From assembly GCF_036226365.1 (NCBI RefSeq), contig NZ_CP108462.1, forward strand, positions 3,204,501-3,268,500: a stretch of 64,000 bases of DNA, given 5' to 3'. The notes below the pieces were generated by a model. That model was not told the origin of the DNA. It was given only the letters and a program-made list of their open reading frames with translations, and did not search any database. Both the position numbers and the translations under genes were made by a program. Below are positions 17,200 through 24,773 of this stretch, one piece after another (the first letter of the stretch is position 1; the number at the start of each line of letters is the position of its first letter). Origin of the DNA: Streptomyces sp. NBC_01262 (GTDB lineage: Bacteria > Actinomycetota > Actinomycetes > Streptomycetales > Streptomycetaceae).

Positions 17200-17211
17200 T
17201 GACTTTTGTCA
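17200..17211. promoter_or_regulatory. TGAC-N4-GTCA operator between divergent larB and larE
   Basis: A perfect TGACTTTTGTCA lies 19 bp from the larB start and 24 bp from the larE start. The in-frame ATG at 17199 falls at the edge of this site and is not taken as the larE start. It places the nickel-pincer genes in the same regulon as the rest of region A. Confidence 0.85.
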
Positions 17212-17234
17212 TCACAAGCGCTCTGGAGGTCACC

Positions 17235-18065
17235 GTGGAACCTGTGTCAGGAGCCGGCGCCGAACTCACCGCCGCCACCGGCCGGCTGCTCGGCGAACTG
17301 CGCCGACTGGGCTCGGTCGCCGTCGCCTTCTCCGGCGGTGTCGACTCCACCCTGGTGCTGGCCGCCGCGCTGCGGGCGCTGCCGGCCGACCGGGTGCTGG
17401 CGGTGATCGCCGTCTCCCCCAGCCTGTCGGCCAGGGAGCTGGAGGACGCCCGCCGGACGGCCGCCGAACTCGGCGCGGAGCTCGCGGAGACCGGCGTGGA
17501 CGAGTTGTCCGACCCCGGTTACCGCGCCAACTCCGGTAACCGCTGCTACTTCTGCAAGCGCACCGTGCTCTCCCGGATCGGCGCGCTCGCCACCGAGCGC
17601 GGCCTGGCCTCGGTGGTCACCGGTACCCACGCCGACGACCACCTGGCCGCCCACCGCCCCGGCCTCGCCGCCGCCCGCCAGCTCGACGCCGTCGAACCGC
17701 TGGCCCGTGCGGGATTCGGCAAGCCCCTGATCCGGGCGCTGGCCGCCGACTGGGGGCTGCGGGTCGCGGACAAGCCGGCGGCCCCCTGCCTGGCCTCGCG
17801 GGTCTCGGTCGGGGTCACCGTCACCGCCGAGCGGCTGCGGACGGTCGAGCGGGCCGAGGAGACGGTACGGACGGTGCTCGGCGGCCGGGGCCTGGCCGTC
17901 CGCGACCTGCGGGTCCGGCTGCTCGCGGACGGCTTCCGGGTCGAGCTGGACGACGCGGCCGAACACCGGGTACGGGCCAGCGAGCCGCTGCTGGCCCAGC
18001 TCTTCGGGCGCCTGCGGGACTGCGGCCTGTCCGGCGCGGGGGCGCTGGCCGTCTACCCGGCGTGA
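17235..18065 (+). CDS. larE: ATP-dependent sacrificial sulfur transferase LarE
   Basis: LarE adenylates the two carboxylates of the pyridinium nucleotide and gives up its own cysteine sulfur to make thiocarboxylates. The 276-residue protein has the PP-loop SGGVDS (residues 33-38), CYFC (Cys104, Cys107), and Cys185 in KPAAPCLASRVSVG. Cys185 matches the sacrificial Cys176 of the Lactiplantibacillus enzyme, so this is the single-use type rather than the Fe-S type with three cysteines. GTG 17235 has GGAGG five bases upstream. It could serve the cofactor or, alternatively, make a thiocarboxylate in the product. Confidence 0.92.
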   Translation: MEPVSGAGAELTAATGRLLGELRRLGSVAVAFSGGVDSTLVLAAALRALPADRVLAVIAVSPSLSARELEDARRTAAELGAELAETGVDELSDPGYRANSGNRCYFCKRTVLSRIGALATERGLASVVTGTHADDHLAAHRPGLAAARQLDAVEPLARAGFGKPLIRALAADWGLRVADKPAAPCLASRVSVGVTVTAERLRTVERAEETVRTVLGGRGLAVRDLRVRLLADGFRVELDDAAEHRVRASEPLLAQLFGRLRDCGLSGAGALAVYPA

Positions 18066-18093
18066 CCGGGGCCAACGACCGCACAAGCGCGGT

Positions 18094-18129
18094 GGGCCGG
18101 ACCACGGGGATGTCCCCGGGGCCCGGCCC
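18094..18129. terminator. Probable terminator between larE and MATE 2
   Basis: Nested inverted repeats, GGGCCGG (18094-18100) with CCGGCCC (18123-18129) and an inner GGGGA/TCCCC pair, in the convergent gap. No T-tract is present. Confidence 0.5.
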
Positions 18130-18159
18130 GCTGCGCGTAAAGCCGCTCGTGCCGCCGTC

Positions 18160-19557
18160 TCACCCGCCCAGCGCGGGTTCCGCCGGGCAGTAGCGGCGGA
18201 AGAGCGCGTACGACAGCGCGTACTGGGCGCCCGCGCCCAGCACCATCGCGGTCCACACCCCGTTGATGCCCAGCGCGGGCACCGCGCCCAGCCCGAAGGC
18301 CAGCGGCAGTTGCACCGCCGCGCCCAGCAGCGCCACCCAGAGCATCGACCTGGCGTGCCCGCCCGCGGCGAAGACCCCGCCCAGGGTGACCGTCCCGGCG
18401 ATCGCCGCCAGGTAGGGGATGAAGAACCAGAACAGGATCGTGCCCTCGTGGACCACCGACGCGTCGCCGGTGAAGGCCGAGACCAGCAGCCCGCCGCCGA
18501 TCGCCACCAGCAGGCCCGCGCCGAGCGCGATGCCGCTGGCCAGCAGCAGTGACTGCCGCCCGATGTCCCGCGCCGCCGTGGCGCTGAGCGCCGTGCTGCG
18601 GGCCAGGTGGATGCTGGCGGCCTGGCGTACGGCGTAGAGGGCCATCGTGATGAACACCAGGATCTTGATGCCGATCCCGTATGCCGCGAGCGGCGACGCG
18701 CCGAACCCGGCCACCACCACGACCAGCGTCATACCGGCGGCCATCCGGATCACGAAGTCCGCCGAGGCCGGCAGGCCGACCCCGAGGATGCGGGACAGCG
18801 CCTGGCGCAGGGTCAGTTCGCCGCCGCCGGTGGCCGCGCCGAGCACCGCGCGCCGCTTGCGGCGCAGCAACACCAGGGCGGTGGCCAGCGCCACCGCGCG
18901 GCCGATGAGCATCGCCAGCGCCGCGCCCGCGACGCCCATCCGGGGCAGACCGGCGAGACCGTAGATCAGCAGCGGGTCGAGCACCAGGATCAGGGCGTTG
19001 GCGAGGATCGCCATGCGCATCGGGGTGCGGGTGTCGCCGGTCCCCTTGAAGATGCCGTCGATGACGTTCTGGGCGAAGAACACCGCCATCCCGGGGAAGG
19101 AGATCGCGAAGAACTCCACGGTGAGCCGGAAGATGTCGCCGCCGGAGGTGAAGAGCCCGGCCACCTGTTCCCGGGCCAGGAAGCCGCCGATCGCGATCAC
19201 CGGCGTGATCACCATCCACAGCACGCCCACCGCCCGCATGACGGTACGCAGCCCCGAGGTCTCGTTTCGGCCGATGGAGCTCGAAATGAGCACCGTCGTA
19301 CCGATGTTGACCATCAGGATGACGCCCAGCAGGACGTTCTCGACGGTGGTGGCGATGGCCACCGCGCCGATCGCGGCCTCGCCGAGCCGGCCCACCCACA
19401 GGGTGTCGATGACGCCCGCCACGACGCCCGATACCAGCTCGAAGTAGACCGGACCTGCCAGCCGCAGCAGTTTGCGGCGGGTGTCCGCCGCGTCGAGCGG
19501 GGCCGAAGTCGCGGGGACCGTCGCGTTATTGATCGATGCCGTAGCCAAGGCAGACAA
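18160..19557 (-). CDS. MATE family efflux transporter 2
   Basis: A 465-residue membrane transporter, paralogous to the MATE protein at 1022-2476; both share DG(I/V)FK(G/A)TGDTRTPMRMA and similar N-terminal halves. The longest start is TTG 19557, inside the end of the alcohol dehydrogenase gene. A second TTG at 19548 has GGAAAGG about nine bases upstream and may be the true start. It is probably cotranscribed with the dehydrogenase from the PadR-controlled promoter near 20.6 kb, not from the TGAC-N4-GTCA regulon. Likely role: product export or self-resistance. Confidence 0.88.
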   Translation of the reverse strand: MSALATASINNATVPATSAPLDAADTRRKLLRLAGPVYFELVSGVVAGVIDTLWVGRLGEAAIGAVAIATTVENVLLGVILMVNIGTTVLISSSIGRNETSGLRTVMRAVGVLWMVITPVIAIGGFLAREQVAGLFTSGGDIFRLTVEFFAISFPGMAVFFAQNVIDGIFKGTGDTRTPMRMAILANALILVLDPLLIYGLAGLPRMGVAGAALAMLIGRAVALATALVLLRRKRRAVLGAATGGGELTLRQALSRILGVGLPASADFVIRMAAGMTLVVVVAGFGASPLAAYGIGIKILVFITMALYAVRQAASIHLARSTALSATAARDIGRQSLLLASGIALGAGLLVAIGGGLLVSAFTGDASVVHEGTILFWFFIPYLAAIAGTVTLGGVFAAGGHARSMLWVALLGAAVQLPLAFGLGAVPALGINGVWTAMVLGAGAQYALSYALFRRYCPAEPALGG

Positions 19558-20539
19558 CCTTTCCGATCGCGTGGTTGCTCTCCATGTGGCTGTGCGCGTC
19601 GGCCAGCCGGGAGAAGGGGAAGATCCGGTCGATCACCGGACGGAGAGTGCCGTCCGCGACCTGGTCCAGGACCGCCTGGAGGGCGGACGCGGACCCGTCA
19701 CCGGAGTTGATCGAACTGCTGGAGTACGTGGTGAGGCAGACGCCCGAGGGGATGTCCTCCAGGGGCTCGAAGTCGGGGATGGTCCAGGAGTCGGACAGGA
19801 TCCCGGTGTTGCAGACCCGGCCGTGCGCGGCGGTCGCCCGCAGGGACTCGCGCAGCGCCGGGCCGCCGACCAGGTCGAGTACGCGGTCGGCCCCGTCGGG
19901 CCAGATCTTCGCCACGCCGGCGGCCAGCTCCCCGTCGTCCAGGACGACATGGTCGGCGCCGTGCCGCCGCAGCGACTCCGCCCGGTCCGGGTCGCGGGTG
20001 GTGCAGGCGGTCTCCGCCCCGATCCGGCGGGCGAGGTCGAGGGCCGCCATGCCGACCGAGGAGGTCGCGGCCCGGATGAGCAGCCGCTGGCCGGGGCGCG
20101 CTTCGAGCGCTTCCAGCGAGCCTTGCGCGGTGAGATACGACTCCGGGAGAGCTGCCGCCACCGCCCAGGGAAGTTCGGTGGTGACGGGCATCAGCTGCGC
20201 CGCGGGGAGCAGGGCGTACTCGGCGTAACTGCCGTCGAAGACCCGGCCCATGCCGCCCATCGCGGCGGCCACGGTGGTGCCCTCCGGCAGGTCCGGTTCG
20301 TACGACTCGGCCACCACGCCGACGCATTCGATCCCGAGGACCCGGGGGAACGCGACGGTCGGGGACCACCCCCGGCGGGTGAAGAGCTCGGAGCGGTTGA
20401 GCCCGAACGCCATGACCCGCACCAGCACCCACCCGGGGCGCGGGGCGGGGCGCGGCAGCTCGCGCTGCACCAGCACCTCAGGACCGCCCGGGGCGTGGGC
20501 CTGTACGGCACGCATCGTGGAACTCATGGAGACCGGCAT
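19526..20539 (-). CDS. Zinc-binding-dehydrogenase-family (quinone-oxidoreductase-like) NADP oxidoreductase
   Basis: A 337-residue medium-chain dehydrogenase/reductase. Seen: the N-terminal GroES-like domain (FGLNRSELFTRRG, then LGIECVGVV) and a cofactor domain with LIRAATSSVGMAALDLAR in the place of the usual GGxGxxG loop. No structural-zinc cysteine cluster is present, so it fits the zinc-free quinone reductase branch. It runs divergently from a PadR regulator across an inverted-repeat operator, an arrangement typical of an inducible detoxification pair. It may reduce a toxic quinone or enone intermediate; this is inferred from context. Confidence 0.85.
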   Translation of the reverse strand: MPVSMSSTMRAVQAHAPGGPEVLVQRELPRPAPRPGWVLVRVMAFGLNRSELFTRRGWSPTVAFPRVLGIECVGVVAESYEPDLPEGTTVAAAMGGMGRVFDGSYAEYALLPAAQLMPVTTELPWAVAAALPESYLTAQGSLEALEARPGQRLLIRAATSSVGMAALDLARRIGAETACTTRDPDRAESLRRHGADHVVLDDGELAAGVAKIWPDGADRVLDLVGGPALRESLRATAAHGRVCNTGILSDSWTIPDFEPLEDIPSGVCLTTYSSSSINSGDGSASALQAVLDQVADGTLRPVIDRIFPFSRLADAHSHMESNHAIGKVVCLGYGIDQ

Positions 20540-20581
20540 CGGCCGCCCCCTCCCTTCTCTCTCGAATCGAGGTAGGGATGA

Positions 20582-20626
20582 CTCTACTAGAGTTACCTCT
20601 ATTCGAGCTAGCTCTGATAGAGGTAA
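20582..20626. promoter_or_regulatory. PadR operator between divergent dehydrogenase and padR genes
   Basis: A palindrome CTCTACTAGAG (20582-20592) is followed by a perfect 10-bp inverted repeat, TTACCTCTAT (20593-20602) and ATAGAGGTAA (20617-20626), with AGCTAGCT between the arms. PadR proteins usually bind such repeats and repress both flanking genes. Confidence 0.75.
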
Positions 20627-20686
20627 TATTTGGAAGCGACCGGAACCTGCCCCCCCCCCCGACCCAGAGACCTAGGGAGCGCGCAC

Positions 20687-21250
20687 GTGCTGACACTGGC
20701 GATCCTCGGCTTCCTCGCCGAACGGCCCATGCATGCCTATGAGTTGCGCAAGCAGATCTCGGAGCTCACCGGGCACACCCGGCCACTGAGCGACGGCGCC
20801 CTGTATCCGGCGATCAACCGCCTGGAGAAGGCCGGCCACATCGAGCGGCGCACCGAGGCCCCCACATCCGGGCGCGGCCCGACCCGCCAGGTGCTGACCC
20901 TTACCGCGACAGGGCGGGCGGAGCTGCGGAGGCGGCTGTCCGAGCCGGCCGAGGTGGAGATCACGGACGGCGCGTCCTTCTTCACCCTGCTCGCCTTCCT
21001 CAGCCATCTGCCCGAACCGGCCGACCAGGCACGGCTACTGCAGCGGCGGCTGGACTTCCTCACCGCACCGGCCGGCTTCTTCTACAGCGGCGACACCCCG
21101 CTGCGCATCGCGGACGTCGAGGACCGCTACCGGCGGGGGATGCTCGTGATGGCCCGCGCGACGAGCCGGGCCGAACGGCAGTGGCTGACCGAGACGCTCG
21201 CCGAACTGGCGAATGGACATAACAATAGTCAGGAGGTTCTTAACAAATGA
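20687..21250 (+). CDS. PadR-family transcriptional regulator
   Basis: A 187-residue regulator with an N-terminal winged helix (VLTLAILGFLAERPMHAYELRKQI, then LSDGALYPAINRLEKAGHIERR) and a C-terminal helical dimerisation region. Start GTG 20687 has GGGAG upstream; earlier in-frame TTG 20630 lacks one and would add a non-conserved tail. Eleven Cs (20650-20660) lie in the leader. It most likely represses itself and the divergent dehydrogenase/MATE operon until a cluster product or aromatic ligand binds. Confidence 0.88.
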   Translation: MLTLAILGFLAERPMHAYELRKQISELTGHTRPLSDGALYPAINRLEKAGHIERRTEAPTSGRGPTRQVLTLTATGRAELRRRLSEPAEVEITDGASFFTLLAFLSHLPEPADQARLLQRRLDFLTAPAGFFYSGDTPLRIADVEDRYRRGMLVMARATSRAERQWLTETLAELANGHNNSQEVLNK

Positions 21251-21264
21251 GTTGACTATAGTTA
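21220..21264. promoter_or_regulatory. Operators upstream of the carbamoylation module
   Basis: TAACAATAGTCA (21220-21231) and TGACTATAGTTA (21253-21264), 33 bp centre to centre. The first overlaps the end of padR. The second is 38 bp before the SGNH hydrolase start, which suggests a dedicated promoter for the following five genes. Confidence 0.78.
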
Positions 21265-21302
21265 CGATCGGTGGGGCCGGAACACCGACAGGAGCCCGCC
21301 CC

Positions 21303-22379
21303 ATGACTCTCAGACGCCATGTGCTGACCCCGCAGATGGTCCAGCACGAGGACTTCCAGGACCGTGGGGAAACCCACTGGATCCCCTACCTGATGTACTT
21401 CCACCGCACCGACTACCGCTCGGCCGTGCTGAACACCGACCGGCTCGGCTTCCGCCTCTCGCACGGCCCGTCGGGGGAGTACGCCTCCGTCGCCGGGCGG
21501 CATCCGGCGGGCGGCGGGCCGGTCAGCCTGCTGGCCGGCAGCTCCACCGCCTTCGGTGTCGGCAGCACCTCCGACGCCACCGCCATCCCCTCCCGGCTCT
21601 GGTCCGAGCACGCGCCCGCCACACCCTGGCTCAACTTCGGCGGGCGCGGCTACTGCTCCACGCAGGAAGTGCTGCTGTACCTGCTCCACCACCAGCGGCT
21701 CCCCCGCGTGGAGCGGATCGTCATCCTCTCCGGCCTCAACAACCTGGCCCTGGCGGGTCTCCCGCCCTCCTACCAGAGCGAGTACGGCGCCTTCTTCTCC
21801 GGCAGCGAGTACCGGAACCAGATGGACGAGCTGCTGGAAAAGCATCGCGACGCCCGCACCACCGGCCTCGCCCGTCTGCTCAGGGACAAGGGCCGGGGCA
21901 GGAGCAGAGGCGGGACCCGGCGCCTGACCGCCGAGCCCACCCTCGCCGACGAGCGCACCCCGACCCTGGACGAGCGGATCGCCACCGCTGTCGAACGCAC
22001 CGCCCACGACCTGGAGCGCTGGCAGTTGCTCGCCCGCGCCTCCGGCATCCGGGTCTGCTTCGCCATGCAGCCCTTCGCGACCTGGGTCCGGGAGGTCCAC
22101 ACCCCCGAGGAGACAGCGCTGTTCGACGAGCTGGACCAGGAGGGCTCCATCTTCTGGGACCTGTTCGGCGAGGTCGCCCCGGCCGGGGTGGGCCGCCGCT
22201 ACGCCGAGGAGATCGCCGCCGTGTGCGAGAAGCACGAGGTCGGCTTCACCGACCTCAACCCGGCGATGGCCCGGACCGCGACCGCCGACGACTGGCTGTT
22301 CGTGGACCGCGCGCACCTCACCGACAAGGGCTACGACCTGGCCGCCCAACTGCTCGCCTCCGGCCTCGACCTCTCCTGA
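21303..22379 (+). CDS. SGNH/GDSL-fold hydrolase-like protein
   Basis: A 358-residue protein. The SGNH catalytic blocks are visible: Ser in LLAGSSTAFGVG (GSS in place of GDS), Gly in NFGGRGYCS, Asn in LSGLNNLAL, and Asp-His in DRAHLTDKGYD near the C-terminus. No signal peptide is seen, so it acts in the cytoplasm. ATG 21303 has GGAG eight bases upstream. SGNH proteins of this type recur beside NodU-type carbamoyltransferases with SxtJ/SxtK-like small proteins, and the same set is found here. It may act as an acyl or carbamoyl esterase or transferase. Confidence 0.78.
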   Translation: MTLRRHVLTPQMVQHEDFQDRGETHWIPYLMYFHRTDYRSAVLNTDRLGFRLSHGPSGEYASVAGRHPAGGGPVSLLAGSSTAFGVGSTSDATAIPSRLWSEHAPATPWLNFGGRGYCSTQEVLLYLLHHQRLPRVERIVILSGLNNLALAGLPPSYQSEYGAFFSGSEYRNQMDELLEKHRDARTTGLARLLRDKGRGRSRGGTRRLTAEPTLADERTPTLDERIATAVERTAHDLERWQLLARASGIRVCFAMQPFATWVREVHTPEETALFDELDQEGSIFWDLFGEVAPAGVGRRYAEEIAAVCEKHEVGFTDLNPAMARTATADDWLFVDRAHLTDKGYDLAAQLLASGLDLS

Positions 22380-22458
22380 GCCCCTACCCCTGCCGATTCG
22401 CACGGCCCGCACGATCCGCACGGCCCGCCCAGCCCACGACCGACCCGAGGAGTCACCC

Positions 22459-22545
22459 ATGGCACTGCTGCGCGCGATCTCCGCCATCCTGCGGCGCAAG
22501 CGCACCAAGAAGAAGAGCGATCCGTCCATCTACCCGATGTTCTGA
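22459..22545 (+). CDS. 28-residue basic peptide, DUF5989/SxtK-like
   Basis: A short gene with GAGGAG six bases before ATG 22459, ending 14 bases before the next gene. It encodes 28 residues: an amphipathic start (MALLRAISAILRRKRTKKK) and the end SDPSIYPMF. From memory, SxtK/DUF5989 proteins that accompany NodU/SxtI carbamoyltransferases end in a conserved (S/A)P(F)IYxxF. This peptide keeps that end but lacks the transmembrane helix, which has been lost or replaced by the basic run. It is therefore more likely an accessory subunit of the carbamoyltransferase module than a ribosomal precursor peptide. Confidence 0.7.
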   Translation: MALLRAISAILRRKRTKKKSDPSIYPMF

Positions 22546-22559
22546 GCAGGAGAGCCACG

Positions 22560-24773
22560 ATGCGACTGCTCTACGTCCGCGCTGCGGACCCGGAGGGCCC
22601 GCCGCCCCAGCTCGACGCGGCGGACCTCCCGGCGCCGCGCGGCGCACCGGTCCCGGCACCCGAATCGATGACGGCACTGGAGCGGCACATACGGGAGACG
22701 GCCGACTGGTCCGCCCGCGAGGCGAGGCGCTACCGCGCACTGGCCCGCCGCACCGACGGCGACGAGGACGAGCGCGACGCCCTGGTCCGCCGGGCCGCCC
22801 TGGGCACGGCGCCCCTGGCCCTGGTCTCCGGCGGCTGGCTGCAGTGGCTGAGCAGTCCGGCGAACTGCGAAACCGAGGCGGCGCTGCGCGTCCTGACCCT
22901 CTACGCCGAGGATCTGGGCGTCGGCCGCCCCCGCGCCGACCGGGGCAACGCCTGCCTGGACATGCTGCACCGGCTGCGGCTCGCGGAACACGCGACGCCG
23001 CCCGCCCGGCTCGCCCAGGAACCCGGCGTCGCCGACTCCGCCTTCCACCCCGCCGCCGCGCTGCTCGCGATGAGCCGCCGCCCGGAGGAGTTCCAGGAGG
23101 AGATCCTCGGCGCCGACCTGTGTCTGCGCGCCGCCGGGGCGCCGCCCCCGCTCGCCCTCGTACGGGAACTGCGCCCGGACGCCGCCGACTGGCCCGCCCT
23201 CGACCCGGGCGGCGCCCGCCGTCCGGGCGGCGCCACCGGGCTCGATCTGGGCCGCGCCGCCGTGGCGGCCGTACTCGCCGAACCGGCTTCGGACGGCAGC
23301 CGGGTGACGGCGGGCTACCGCTGGGCGTACGAGGCGCTGCGCCGCTGGAGCGCCGCCCTGTATCTGGAGCTGGCCTCGGCGGTCGACCCCGGGTACGACA
23401 TGGCCGAGCTGCTGCGGGCCCGCGCTCCCGAGGCCGTGGTGTACCACCACGGCTTCGAGCTGCGGGGCCGTCCGCTCAGCGACTGGTTCGCCGAGGCCCG
23501 CGACCAGCCGTACGGCCTGATGCGAGCCCTGGCGGCCAGTCGGCTGGTGCGGCCAGGGGAGCCGGAACGCAGTCCGCTGCTGGGAGCGCTGATCACCGAA
23601 CGCGGGCCGATGTTCCGGGTGTTCTCGACGGCCGACGAGGCGGTGGTCCGGCGCTGGATCCGCGCGCTCCCGGCCGCCGGGACGGCAGCCGGGACGGCAG
23701 CCCCGGAGGCAACCCCGGCGCTTCCGGTTCTCCCTCGCCCGGTCGTACAGGAGCTGCGCCCGGAGCCGCGACGGCGGCGTCCCGACCGGGAGCCCGGCAG
23801 CCTGCGCGAGGCGTACCACCTGCTGCTGACCCGTACCGACACCCCGGCCCTGCACCGCTACGCGGTCGGCTACGCGCGGGCCTGGCTCGCCCGCTCCCGT
23901 GCCGACTGGGCGCGGGCGGAGCACCTGCCGCCCGAGCGCTGGGATCCCCGGGGGCTGCGCCCGTGGTTGCGCGAGCAGCACGAGCGGGCCGGACGTGCCA
24001 TGGCGGAGCAGGCGGACGCGCCGCTGCCCAGCAGGGAGGCGCTCATCGACTCGACGCTCCAACTGGCCCCGCTCACCCTGATCGACGGCGCCTGGCTCCA
24101 GGGTTTCACCGACTACGCCCATGCCCCGACCGAGGTCGGCCACCTGCTCTTCGCCACCTACTGGGACGAGCTCGGCAACGGGCAGCGGCAGCTCAACCAT
24201 CCGCTGATATACCGTCAATTGCTTTACGAGATGGGCCTTGAACTGCCACCCACCGCCTCCCGGGAGTTCGCCGACTGGCCGGGGCTGCGCGAGGAGTCCT
24301 TCGAGCCGGCCGTGTACTGGCTCTGCGTCGGCCGGCTGCCCCGCACCTTCCTGCCCGAGGTGCTCGGGCTGAATGTCGCGATGGAGCTGGCGGGAGTCGG
24401 CGGCGGCTACCTTCAGGCCCGGCGGGCGCTTCGGGCCTTCGGCTACAGCACCCGTTTCGTGGACATCCACAACACCGTCGACAACGTCGCGACCGGCCAT
24501 TCCGCCTGGGCGGCGGACGCCGTTGACGCCTACCTGGCCGCCGTGCCCCAACTGCTGGGCCCGGGCGCGCAGGCCGAGGCCTGGCAGCGGATCCGTACCG
24601 GCTACCGGTCGCTCAACCCGCCGGGCGGTGCGAAGGCCCGCCGGATCGAACGGCGGACCCTGCGCACGGCTCTGCGAACGGCTCTGCCAACGGCTCTGCC
24701 AACGGCCGAGCGAACGGCCGAGCGCGCCCCCGCCGGAAACCATGACGCCGAAAGGGCGGTTCCCCGTGTCTGA
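22560..24773 (+). CDS. Iron-containing redox enzyme (heme-oxygenase-like diiron fold), duplicated domain
   Basis: A 737-residue protein of the heme-oxygenase-like diiron oxidase family, whose members perform N-oxidation, C-C cleavage or desaturation (SznF, UndA, BesC). An internal duplication is visible: the segment APLALVSGGWLQWL near residue 85 matches APLTLIDGAWLQGF near residue 505, and both copies continue in parallel for about 60 residues. Only the C-terminal copy keeps likely metal ligands, including DIHNTVDNVATGHSAW near residues 635-650; the N-terminal copy seems degenerate. A Pro/Arg linker joins them. The C-terminal tail is encoded by five 12-bp repeats (24663-24722). ATG 22560 follows AGGAGAG. 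It is probably the key oxidase of the module. Confidence 0.8.
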   Translation: MRLLYVRAADPEGPPPQLDAADLPAPRGAPVPAPESMTALERHIRETADWSAREARRYRALARRTDGDEDERDALVRRAALGTAPLALVSGGWLQWLSSPANCETEAALRVLTLYAEDLGVGRPRADRGNACLDMLHRLRLAEHATPPARLAQEPGVADSAFHPAAALLAMSRRPEEFQEEILGADLCLRAAGAPPPLALVRELRPDAADWPALDPGGARRPGGATGLDLGRAAVAAVLAEPASDGSRVTAGYRWAYEALRRWSAALYLELASAVDPGYDMAELLRARAPEAVVYHHGFELRGRPLSDWFAEARDQPYGLMRALAASRLVRPGEPERSPLLGALITERGPMFRVFSTADEAVVRRWIRALPAAGTAAGTAAPEATPALPVLPRPVVQELRPEPRRRRPDREPGSLREAYHLLLTRTDTPALHRYAVGYARAWLARSRADWARAEHLPPERWDPRGLRPWLREQHERAGRAMAEQADAPLPSREALIDSTLQLAPLTLIDGAWLQGFTDYAHAPTEVGHLLFATYWDELGNGQRQLNHPLIYRQLLYEMGLELPPTASREFADWPGLREESFEPAVYWLCVGRLPRTFLPEVLGLNVAMELAGVGGGYLQARRALRAFGYSTRFVDIHNTVDNVATGHSAWAADAVDAYLAAVPQLLGPGAQAEAWQRIRTGYRSLNPPGGAKARRIERRTLRTALRTALPTALPTAERTAERAPAGNHDAERAVPRV
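24663..24722. repeat. 12-bp tandem repeat (5 units) at the end of the diiron-enzyme gene
   Basis: Five near-identical units of the form C(G/C)AACGGCTCTG/CCGAG encode an Arg/Pro-Thr-Ala-Leu/Glu tail after the folded domain. The period keeps the frame. Confidence 0.88.

Noticed and set aside
17199..17234. Upstream ATG (17199) as start of larE
   Set aside because: It overlaps the TGACTTTTGTCA operator; GTG 17235 has a strong GGAGG site and matches the usual LarE N-terminus.
20650..20660. Run of 11 Cs as a phase-variation tract
   Set aside because: It is in the untranslated leader of padR and may be a chance run or sequencing artefact; no evidence links it to frame switching.
22459..22545. 28-residue peptide as a RiPP precursor
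   Set aside because: Its IYPMF end and its place next to a NodU-type carbamoyltransferase fit SxtK/DUF5989 better, and no RiPP maturase is adjacent.
3609..24722. Short tandem arrays as CRISPR
   Set aside because: Units are 6-12 bp, contiguous and inside coding frames, with no spacers and no cas genes.
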